From Nocardia beijingensis NBRC 16342 (GTDB lineage Bacteria > Actinomycetota > Actinomycetes > Mycobacteriales > Mycobacteriaceae): 63,391 bases of DNA. Positions 7,278 through 14,757 of this stretch are shown here, one piece after another. The stretch's first letter is position 1; every line of letters starts with the position of its first letter. Position numbers and translations under genes: made by a program. The notes under the pieces are model-generated. The model was not told the origin of the DNA. It did no database searches and saw only the letters and a program-made list of their open reading frames with translations. The stretch spans positions 1 through 63,391 of the forward strand of contig NZ_BDBC01000047.1 of NCBI RefSeq assembly GCF_001612785.1, given 5' to 3'.

Positions 7278-9014
7278 TTATGCCGGAGCCGGTTCCAGCC
7301 GCCAGCCCGTCGCGCGGGAGCGCTCGTTCCAGAAGGCGGCGTAGCGACCGTCCAGCGCCAGCAGCTCTTCGTGCGTGCCGCGCTCGACGATGCGGCCACC
7401 GTCCAGGAACAAGATCTGGTCGGCGTGGGCGATGGTGGCGAGCCGGTGCGCGACGACGATCACCGTCTTGTCCCTGGTGATCTCGTGCACGCCGCGCACA
7501 ACCACCGCCTCGCTGTGCGGGTCCAACGCGCTGGTCGCCTCGTCCAGCAACACGATCGGCGCGTCCTTCAGCAGCGCCCGCGCGATCGAGACACGTTGCC
7601 GCTCACCGCCCGACAGCGCGGTGCCGCCCTCGCCGACGCGGGTGTCGAACCCGTCGGGAAGACGCTCGACGATCTCGTCCACCCGAGCCGCCTCGGCCGC
7701 GCGCCGCACCTCGGCGTCGTCCGCGCCGGGCTTGCCGATCCTGATGTTGTCGGCCACCGACTGGTCGAACAGGTAGACGTTCTGGAAGACCAGCGACAGC
7801 TGGCTCAACAGCGTCGCCGACGGCTGGTCGCGCACGTCGTGCCCGCCCACCGCCACCCGGCCGGAATCCACGTCGTAGAAGCGGGCGGCCAGCCGCAGCA
7901 GAGTCGTCTTGCCCGCGCCGCTCGGTCCGACGACAGCCGTGGTGGTCCCCGCGGGCACGCTGAAGGTGACGCCCGACAGCACCGGCTCGCCGTCACGGTA
8001 ACCGAAACTCACGTCGTCGAAGATCACCGAGGGCTCGCCCGGCGTGACCGGGGCGGCGGCCTCCGGAAGCACCGGCTCGGCGAGCAATTCGGTGATCCGG
8101 TCCGCCGCCGTCGCGGCGGAGCGCAGCGCGTTGCCCAGTTGGGCGGCCTGATTGACCGGTTCGATGAATCGCGAGCTCACCGCGACGAGCGCGATGGCGG
8201 CGGCGGCCGAGATCGCGCCGTCGGTCACCCGCGCGACCGCGACGTACACCAGCAGCAGGAACACGGCCTGCACGAACAGCGCGAACAGGATCAGGCCCGG
8301 CACGCTGGCGAAGACCATGCGCGCGCCCGCCGACCGCTGCGCGGCCAGCGCCGCGTCGAGCGCACGGTTGCCCGCGCCCACCGCGCCGAAGGCCCGCAGT
8401 ACCGGCTGCGCCTGCGCGAATTCGATGACGCGCGAATCGGCTTCCGCCGCCGCGGCGTGCATGCGCTGATCCGCGCCGGTGTATGCGCGGTTCGCCAGGC
8501 CGTTGACCAGGTAGAGCACCGGCGCGGCGAGCAGCATCGCCATCGCGATACGCCAGTCGACCAGCAGCATGCCCACCGCGACCGCGAGTGGGACGATGAC
8601 GCCGGTCAGGATCTTGGCCAGCAGGTAGGCGACCAGGCCTTGCAGTTCGCGCACGTTCTCGACCATCAGCCGTCCCAGCGGCCCGGCGTCGTGGGTCTCG
8701 AACCAGCCGAGCGGCAGCGCGTTGAGGTGGTCGCCGAGCCGGGTCTGCAATCCGCGCTGCATGCCGACGCCGACGCGCAGGCCGATCGCGGCCTGCAGAT
8801 ACCCGAACACCACCACGCCCGCGACCGCGGCCAGCATGCCGAGCGCCCACATCCACGCGCGGCCGAGATCGTCGTCGAACAGCGCTTGCAACACCGGCAC
8901 CAGCAGCAGATACGCCAGCGCCTGGCTGAGCGCCTGGGCCACGATGGCGGCGAACAACCTCGGCGTCAGAGGGGCGAATTCGGCTGGAACCAGATCGAGT
9001 ACCTTGCGAATCAT
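7278..9014 (-). CDS. irtB: IrtB-like ABC transporter (TM-NBD half)
   Basis: 578-residue half-transporter: about six membrane helices, then an ATP-binding domain with Walker A GPSGAGKT near residue 363, signature LSGGERQR near 465 and LLDEATSALD. With the upstream gene it should form a heterodimer that imports ferric siderophore, as IrtAB does in mycobacteria despite its exporter fold (inference from family and island). ATG 9014 is chosen because it overlaps the stop of the partner gene as ATGA (9011-9014), a sign of translational coupling; longer readings into the partner are not supported. Which half corresponds to IrtA and which to IrtB is inferred from order and the usual ATPase motifs. 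Confidence 0.85.
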   Translation of the reverse strand: MIRKVLDLVPAEFAPLTPRLFAAIVAQALSQALAYLLLVPVLQALFDDDLGRAWMWALGMLAAVAGVVVFGYLQAAIGLRVGVGMQRGLQTRLGDHLNALPLGWFETHDAGPLGRLMVENVRELQGLVAYLLAKILTGVIVPLAVAVGMLLVDWRIAMAMLLAAPVLYLVNGLANRAYTGADQRMHAAAAEADSRVIEFAQAQPVLRAFGAVGAGNRALDAALAAQRSAGARMVFASVPGLILFALFVQAVFLLLVYVAVARVTDGAISAAAAIALVAVSSRFIEPVNQAAQLGNALRSAATAADRITELLAEPVLPEAAAPVTPGEPSVIFDDVSFGYRDGEPVLSGVTFSVPAGTTTAVVGPSGAGKTTLLRLAARFYDVDSGRVAVGGHDVRDQPSATLLSQLSLVFQNVYLFDQSVADNIRIGKPGADDAEVRRAAEAARVDEIVERLPDGFDTRVGEGGTALSGGERQRVSIARALLKDAPIVLLDEATSALDPHSEAVVVRGVHEITRDKTVIVVAHRLATIAHADQILFLDGGRIVERGTHEELLALDGRYAAFWNERSRATGWRLEPAPA

Positions 9015-10864
9015 CGGACGCCCTCCGCACGTTCGACGAGGGCGATCTCGCCCAGCGCCGCCTCGTTGATCTCCCACAGTCGCTGATAGGTGCCGCCCGC
9101 GGCGACCAGGCTCGCGTGCTCGCCCTGCTCCACCAGCCGTCCCCGCTCGAGCACCAGGATGCGATCCGCTCCGGTGATGGTGTGCAGCCGGTGCGCGATG
9201 ACCAGCACGGTGCGCCCCGCGACCAGGACGGCCAGCGCGTCCTGCACGGCCGCTTCGGATTCCGGATCCGCGAAGGCGGTCGCCTCGTCGAGCACCAGCA
9301 CCGGCGTGTCGGCGAGCAGGGCGCGCGCGATGGAAAGCCGTTGCGCCTCGCCGCCGGAAAGGCTTGCGTCGACGCCCATCTCGGAGTCGTAACCGCGCGG
9401 CAGCGCGACGATCCGGTCGTGGATCTGCGCGGCGCGGGCCGCCTTCTCCACCGCCGCGTCATCGGCGTCCGGCCGGGCCAGGAGCAGGTTCTCCCGGATG
9501 GTGCCGCGGATCAGCCGCACGTCCTGGAAGACGAATCCGACCGTCCGATAGAGCTCTTCGCTCGAGAAGTCACGAATATCCCGGCCGCCGATGATGATCC
9601 GGCCCGCACCCACGTCGTAGAAGCGTGGCAGCAACTTGGCCAGCGTCGATTTGCCGGACCCGCTGGGGCCGACCAGCGCGGTGATGGTCCCCGGCGCGAG
9701 TTCGAGGTCGATGTGGTGCAGCACGTCGTGGCCGCTGCGGTAACCGAAGCCGACCCCTTCGAACCGGACCAGTCCCGCGGGCGCGGACTGCGCCGCGTCG
9801 GATGCGTGCGCATCGGTGCTCAATTCCGGCGTCTGTTGCAGGTCGTAGAGCCGTTGCGCCGCGACCGCCGCCGCCCGCAGCGCCTGCGCGCCGTAGCCGA
9901 GGTTGAGCAGCGAGCTGCCGAGACCCAGGCCGACCAGCAGGAACGGCAGCACGTCCAGCGGCCGCACCCACTCGAGACCCACCGCGGCCAGCCCGGCGAA
10001 GACCACGACCAGCATCACGAACACCGGGGTGACGACGATGTCGGAGGCCGCCTGCACCTTGATGATCGGCGTCTTCAGCCGGTCGACGCTGCGCGCCTGA
10101 TGCTCCACCGCGTCCTGGAAGACGCTGTGCGCCTTGCCCGCCTGGCCGAACGCGCGCACCACCTGGATGCCGTCGACGAACTCGATGGCCGCTTCCTTGG
10201 TGCGCTGCTCGGAGCGGGTGTAGACGACGTAGCGGTCCCGGCCGTCGCGGTCCATCATCCTGCTGTAGAGCACGGCGTAGGCCAGGATCGGCAACAGCAG
10301 CACCAAAGCGAGCCGCCATTGCACGGTGACCAGGTAGCCGAGGGTGACGAGCGGAACGGTGAGCGCGCCGACGAACTCCAGCCGCGCGTGCGCCACCAGG
10401 TAGTGCAGCGCCTCCACGTCGTCTTGCAGATATTTCTTCACCTCACCCGAGGTCCGCTCACCGAACCAGCCAAGAGGCACCCTGGTCAGCTTGGCGGCCA
10501 GCGCCCGCCGCACCGCGAGTTGATAGCCACCGTCGACCAGATGCGTCCAGGTCAGCGCACCGGCCTGGAGCAAGGCGCGGGCCAGCAGCACCACCGCGGC
10601 GACCGCGAGCAGTCGCCAGACCCGGCCGGTGTCCACGGGTTGGTCGAGCAGTTCGCGGCAGACTTCGACGATCAGCACGAACGGGACCACCGCGCACACC
10701 GACGCGACGGCCATGAGGATGCTCGCGGCGGTCAGATGTCCGCGCACGGGCGCGAGGATCTCCTTGCGCGCCTGCGCCTCCCGCCGTTTGCGTTCTCTGA
10801 GCACCGCCTTCGGCGGCCGGTTCCCCGTATCCGCCACCGGCAGCGGCGCGGCCTCCACCGTCAT
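9011..10864 (-). CDS. irtA: IrtA-like ABC transporter half, lacking a SIP domain
   Basis: 617-residue TM-NBD protein. A basic N-terminal segment precedes about six membrane helices; the ATPase has Walker A GPSGSGKST near residue 398, signature LSGGEAQR near 501 and Walker B VLVLDEAT. The D-loop region reads AFAD rather than the common SALD, an asymmetry typical of heterodimeric siderophore importers. It is the first gene of a two-gene operon with the IrtB-like half. An iron box lies about 74 bp upstream. Mycobacterial IrtA carries a flavin-binding SIP domain at its N-terminus; this protein does not, and the function is supplied by the separate gene at 6512. Confidence 0.85.
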   Translation of the reverse strand: MTVEAAPLPVADTGNRPPKAVLRERKRREAQARKEILAPVRGHLTAASILMAVASVCAVVPFVLIVEVCRELLDQPVDTGRVWRLLAVAAVVLLARALLQAGALTWTHLVDGGYQLAVRRALAAKLTRVPLGWFGERTSGEVKKYLQDDVEALHYLVAHARLEFVGALTVPLVTLGYLVTVQWRLALVLLLPILAYAVLYSRMMDRDGRDRYVVYTRSEQRTKEAAIEFVDGIQVVRAFGQAGKAHSVFQDAVEHQARSVDRLKTPIIKVQAASDIVVTPVFVMLVVVFAGLAAVGLEWVRPLDVLPFLLVGLGLGSSLLNLGYGAQALRAAAVAAQRLYDLQQTPELSTDAHASDAAQSAPAGLVRFEGVGFGYRSGHDVLHHIDLELAPGTITALVGPSGSGKSTLAKLLPRFYDVGAGRIIIGGRDIRDFSSEELYRTVGFVFQDVRLIRGTIRENLLLARPDADDAAVEKAARAAQIHDRIVALPRGYDSEMGVDASLSGGEAQRLSIARALLADTPVLVLDEATAFADPESEAAVQDALAVLVAGRTVLVIAHRLHTITGADRILVLERGRLVEQGEHASLVAAGGTYQRLWEINEAALGEIALVERAEGVR

Positions 10865-10937
10865 CTGTCCTCGTCTCTCGCCTATCCCGGCGTTCGTTCC
10901 TGATTCGCCCCATACTCACACAGAAGGCGCCCGTAAG

Positions 10938-10956
10938 GAAGGTTAGGCTAAGTTAC
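10938..10956 (-). promoter_or_regulatory. IdeR/DtxR-type iron box of the irtA-irtB operon
   Basis: On the plus strand GAAGGTTAGGCTAAGTTAC, 14 of 19 to the consensus with an uninterrupted AGGTTAGGCTAA core; 74 bp upstream of the transporter start. Confidence 0.75.
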
Positions 10957-11203
10957 TTAGACCGACGGCGCGCGCTCGGCGCCTGCCCCTCGCGGTCGTA
11001 CGCGCGGACACGCCCCACACCAGGCGTTGTCTTTCGCGACTTGTTTCGTCAATCTGCGAAAACCGCTGCGAACTCGCGCTTTTCGAACTTCCGACGGGCT
11101 CGGGAATCCTTCGTGAACGGACCGGCATCCTGGCTCGATAGCACCCGCGCATCGCTAACTTCGAATGCGACGAAATCCTCGGGAGACAGGTCGGGAGACA
11201 GGA

Positions 11204-11404
11204 ATGAATATGTTTGCCACAGAGACGTTCACGGTTCTGTCGAATTGCGCCGAAGACCCCGGCGAACTCACCGCGAGCCAAGCGCACCGCGCCATGCAGG
11301 TGCACCTGGATTGCAGCGTCGAGATCTGCCGGGTCCGGCGGCGCGCACGCAGGACGCTGGTCGAAGCCCGGCTGATGGTGCTGGACGAACGCGCGACGCC
11401 CTGA
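11204..11404 (+). CDS. Small hypothetical protein, 66 aa
   Basis: Short reading frame beginning MNMFATETF, with GGGAG about 6 nt upstream of ATG 11204. The second half is very basic and Arg-rich (VRRRARRTLVEARLMV). No signal peptide or membrane helix. I do not recognise a family; the ribosome-binding site and high-GC third codon positions favour a real gene. It lies 98 bp before the PPOX-family gene on the same strand. The roughly 250 bp before it hold the irt promoter and nothing else I can identify. Confidence 0.5.
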   Translation: MNMFATETFTVLSNCAEDPGELTASQAHRAMQVHLDCSVEICRVRRRARRTLVEARLMVLDERATP

Positions 11405-11501
11405 CGGGCACACCGTGGTCGCCGCGAAGACCTTCCCGGGATCGGAGCGGCGGTTGTCCTGGCGGCGGAATCGTCACGGCAGTCGTGGTGTTGTCCCTGC
11501 C

Positions 11502-11954
11502 ATGACCGCAACGGCATCCGATCGCTCCGCCGCCCCCGTCGTCGACACCGAGACCGAATTCGGCGCGAAAGTCGCCGAACGCCTCGGCCGCGAGTCCGTC
11601 CTCTGGCTGACCACCGTCGGCCCCACCGGCACACCACAACCCAACCCCGTCTGGTTCCAGTGGCGCGACGGCGAATTCCTGATCTTCAGCAAGCCCGACC
11701 AGCCGAAGATTCGCAACATTCGGCGCAACCCCCGGGTCTCGCTGAATCTCAACAGCACCGCCACCGGCGGCGACGTCGTCGTGCTCACCGGCACGGCCCG
11801 CGTGGGCGACCAGCGGCCAAGCGACGACGAACTCGACGCGTTCACGAAGAAGTACGCCGACGGCCTCCGCTCGCTCGGGATCACCGACGAGCAGTTCTAC
11901 GCCGAGTACTCCGTCGTGCTGCGCGTGACGCCCGATCGGCTGCGCGGATTCTGA
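11502..11954 (+). CDS. PPOX-class F420/FMN-dependent split-barrel enzyme (Rv3369-like)
   Basis: 150-residue protein of the pyridoxamine-phosphate-oxidase-like split beta-barrel family, a group in mycobacteria that includes F420-dependent members such as the Rv3369 type. Visible family features are VLWLTTVGPTGTPQPNPVWF near the N-terminus, then FLIFSKPDQPKIRNIRRNPRVSL and a C-terminal VVLRVTPDRLRGF. The substrate cannot be told from sequence. ATG 11502 fits the family start; extension upstream gives an Arg-rich sequence unlike the family. The gene ends 5 bp before the glycolipid-binding-family gene, so the two probably form an operon. Confidence 0.8.
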   Translation: MTATASDRSAAPVVDTETEFGAKVAERLGRESVLWLTTVGPTGTPQPNPVWFQWRDGEFLIFSKPDQPKIRNIRRNPRVSLNLNSTATGGDVVVLTGTARVGDQRPSDDELDAFTKKYADGLRSLGITDEQFYAEYSVVLRVTPDRLRGF

Positions 11955-11959
11955 TCCCG

Positions 11960-12541
11960 ATGACATTCGCGCCGCCGCCGCCCACCGCCGCGTGGCGGCA
12001 TCGCACCGCCCGGGAGGGATTCGAGGTGGCGTACTTCCGGGTCACCGAGCAAGGCGTGCTGATCGACGGCTGCACCACAGCCGTCGAGGACGGCGCGCCC
12101 TGGGTGGTGGACTACCGGATCGCACTGGACACCGAGTGGCGCACGCGCCGCGCTCAGGTGGCCGTGCGCAAGCCGGGCGGCTGGAACACGCTGGTGCTGG
12201 AGTCCGACGGCACGGGGTCCTGGCTGCTCGACGGCCTGCCCGCGCCCCTGCTCGACGGCTGTCTGGACGTGGACCTGGAGTCCTCCGCGCTGACCAACGC
12301 GCTGCCGGTGCACAGGACGGCACGGGAGATCGGCGACGGCGCGGACGCGCCCGCGGCCTATGTGTACGCCTCCGGCGCCGCGGTGGCCCGCTTGGAGCAG
12401 CGCTACGTCCGCGTGGCCGACGGCGCGCACGGGCCGCGTTTCCGGTACACCGCGCCGGAGTTCGACTTCACCTGCACACTCGACTACGACAAATCGGGCC
12501 TGGTGCTCGATTACCCGGGCATCGCGATCCGCGCGCACTGA
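11960..12541 (+). CDS. Putative glycolipid-binding family protein (DUF1089)
   Basis: 193-residue protein resembling the DUF1089/putative glycolipid-binding family: it opens AAWRHRTAREGFEVAYF and has the family-like stretches GWNTLVLESDGTGSWLLDG, CLDVDLESSALTNALPVHR and DFTCTLDYDKSGLVLDYPGIA. No signal peptide or membrane helix is seen. The molecular role is not known. It begins 5 bp after the split-barrel gene and is probably translated from the same message. Confidence 0.75.
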   Translation: MTFAPPPPTAAWRHRTAREGFEVAYFRVTEQGVLIDGCTTAVEDGAPWVVDYRIALDTEWRTRRAQVAVRKPGGWNTLVLESDGTGSWLLDGLPAPLLDGCLDVDLESSALTNALPVHRTAREIGDGADAPAAYVYASGAAVARLEQRYVRVADGAHGPRFRYTAPEFDFTCTLDYDKSGLVLDYPGIAIRAH

Positions 12542-12595
12542 CCCCGCGGACTGAGGACGGACCACGTCCGACCGCACCCGTTAAGGTCGGTACCG

Positions 12596-13555
12596 ATGAG
12601 AAGGCGGCAACAACCGCCGTTGCCGAAGCGGCACGGCTTGGACCCGGCCCGGCTGCGACTACCGGAGCAGGGCCACTGGACGACCATCCGGGACCATCTG
12701 GTGGAACGCCTGCCCCGGGTGTCCCCGGCGCGCATCGATGAGCTGTTGCACGCGGGTGGCATCGTCGATCTCGAAGGTCCGATCGCCCCCGACGCACCGT
12801 ATGTACCCGGCGGCGCGGTCTGGTTCCACCGTGATCTGCCCGAAGAGACGGTAGTCCCCTTCGACATCCCCGTCGTGTATCGCGACGACGACATCCTGGT
12901 GGTCGACAAGCCGCACTTCCTGGCCACGATCCCGCGCGGTCAGCACATCTTGCAGACGGCGCTGGTGCGGCTGCGCCGGGAGCTGGACCTTCCCGACCTG
13001 ATTCCGGCCCATCGGCTCGACCGCGTCACGGCGGGCCTGGTGCTCTTCGTCGTCAACCCCGCTCGCCGCGGTGCGTACCAGACCATGTTCCACAAGCGCA
13101 CCGTGCGCAAAGAGTACGAGGCGATCGCCCGATTCGATCCCGGCCTCGCGCTGCCCCGCGTGGTGCGCAGCCGGATCATCAAAGAGAAACAGGTGCTCGC
13201 GGCTCAAGAGGTCCCCGGCGAGCCCAACGCGGAAACCGAGATCGAACTGCTCGAGCACCGCGACGGCCTCGGACGCTACCGGTTGCGCCCGCACACCGGC
13301 CGGACCCACCAGTTGCGCCTGCACATGAACAGCCTCGGCATTCCCATCCTGGGCGATGACTTCTACCCGGTGCTCACCGACAAACCGGTGGACGACTTCA
13401 CCAGGCCGCTGCAACTGCTGGCCGCCTCGCTCGAGTTCATCGATCCGGTCACCCGCGAGCCGCGCCGGTTCGAGACCACCCGCACGCTGCAAGCCTGGAC
13501 CGATCCGCACGGGTGGGCCGGCGACGCCACCGCGGTCCGCCCGCCGTTCGGCTGA
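12596..13555 (+). CDS. RluA-family RNA pseudouridine synthase
   Basis: 319-residue pseudouridine synthase. The catalytic aspartate is Asp142 in HRLDRVTAG (139-147). VVDKPHFLATIP at about 103-113 matches the conserved substrate-binding segment, and RPHTGRTHQLRLHM near 240-253 is the conserved C-terminal motif of the RluA group. The first 90 residues carry an S4-like segment (RIDELLHAGGIV), as in RluA/C/D proteins. It isomerises uridine in rRNA or tRNA; the target position cannot be read from the sequence. The gene stands alone, 54 bp after the previous gene. Confidence 0.88.
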   Translation: MRRRQQPPLPKRHGLDPARLRLPEQGHWTTIRDHLVERLPRVSPARIDELLHAGGIVDLEGPIAPDAPYVPGGAVWFHRDLPEETVVPFDIPVVYRDDDILVVDKPHFLATIPRGQHILQTALVRLRRELDLPDLIPAHRLDRVTAGLVLFVVNPARRGAYQTMFHKRTVRKEYEAIARFDPGLALPRVVRSRIIKEKQVLAAQEVPGEPNAETEIELLEHRDGLGRYRLRPHTGRTHQLRLHMNSLGIPILGDDFYPVLTDKPVDDFTRPLQLLAASLEFIDPVTREPRRFETTRTLQAWTDPHGWAGDATAVRPPFG

Positions 13556-13703
13556 GCCCCACGCACGCTCCTCCACGCCGCCCGCCTCACGATTCAGCAG
13601 AGCGCCGTCCCCGCGACCGCAACGGCGGCGAAAAAAGTGATCGATCGGGCAATCTAGCGGCCATCCGTGGTGAACGTGTTCCTGTTCCGTAGACTCGGTC
13701 GGG

Positions 13704-14444
13704 ATGTCTGAGCCGGACCCAGCCGCACCGACCCGCTTACGCCACAAGATGCACGCCTACATCGACGTCGCCGTGGTGGTGATCGTCCTCGTGGGCACCA
13801 ATCTGATCGCGCATTTCACCACCGCCTGGGCGCACATCGTGACGGTGCCGATCGCGGCGATCGTCCTGCTCGCGCTGATGCGCAGGCGCGGGCTCGGCTG
13901 GTCGGAACTGGGCCTCTCACCCCGGCAGTGGCGGCGCGGCTCGCTCTACGCGCTCGCCGCGGCGGCGGTGGTCCTCGCGGCCGTCGCGATCGGCGCGGCG
14001 CTGCCCATGACCCGGCCGTTCTTCCTGGCCGATCGCTACGCGACCATCTCCGGCGCGTTGATCGCCTCGATGATCGTCATCCCGCTGCAAACCGTGATCC
14101 CCGAGGAACTGGCCTTCCGCGGTGTGCTGCACGGCACCCTGCACCGCGCCTACGGTGCGCGCGGCGTCTTCGCGGCGGGCTCCCTGCTGTTCGGCCTCTG
14201 GCACATCGCGTCGTCCCTCGGCCTGACCTCGGGCAACCGCGGCCTCAGCGAAGTCGTCGGCGGCGGCGTGACCGGACAGATCGCCGGAATCCTGCTCGCC
14301 GTCCTGGCGACGGCCGCGGCGGGCGTGGTGTTCACCTGGCTGCGCCACCGCAGTGGCAGCCTGCTCGCCCCGATCGCCCTGCACTGGTCGGTCAACGGCG
14401 CGGGCGCCCTGGCAGCCGCCATCGTCTGGCACACGGTGAGCTGA
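13704..14444 (+). CDS. CPBP-family intramembrane metalloprotease
   Basis: 246-residue membrane protein with about seven helices and all three CPBP (Abi) motifs: EELAFR (Glu134, Glu135, Arg139), FGLWH (Phe163, His167) and HWSVN (His227, Asn231). The family includes Rce1-type CAAX proteases and bacterial proteins of mostly unknown substrate. There is no bacteriocin or quorum-peptide gene next to it, so the role here is open. ATG 13704 gives a short cytosolic tail before the first helix. Confidence 0.85.
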   Translation: MSEPDPAAPTRLRHKMHAYIDVAVVVIVLVGTNLIAHFTTAWAHIVTVPIAAIVLLALMRRRGLGWSELGLSPRQWRRGSLYALAAAAVVLAAVAIGAALPMTRPFFLADRYATISGALIASMIVIPLQTVIPEELAFRGVLHGTLHRAYGARGVFAAGSLLFGLWHIASSLGLTSGNRGLSEVVGGGVTGQIAGILLAVLATAAAGVVFTWLRHRSGSLLAPIALHWSVNGAGALAAAIVWHTVS

Positions 14445-14757
14445 GTTTGCTTAGCCGCGCCTTCGGCGCGGCGTGTTCGCATGCTCGGTCAGCAACCGGA
14501 AGCGGAGGAATTCGCGCGATTGCCGAGCACTCATTCGAACTGAGTTTCGACACGCGGAGAGTTCCGATAAAAGCCCCGCTCATCCGGATAGTCGAGCCGT
14601 ACCGCGAATTCTCCCAGCCCGGCGTGTCGCCCACGGCCCGATGTGCATCGCATTGACCACGAGCGGAGGTCGGTTTAATCTCACTCCGATCACACATATG
14701 TTCGAGCAATCATGTCTCCACCACCCGGCATGAGACCTGCTCTTGGGAAGGCTCGCG
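14445..14757. other. Intergenic region without a gene
   Basis: 313 bp between the CPBP gene and the membrane/HTH gene. It holds the hairpin at 14454-14472 and presumably the promoter of the downstream gene. I see no convincing coding sequence. Confidence 0.6.
14454..14472 (+). terminator. Terminator-like hairpin
   Basis: GCCGCGCCTTCGGCGCGGC folds into an 8-bp GC stem with a TTC-type loop 10 bp after the CPBP stop; there is no T-run after it. Confidence 0.5.
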
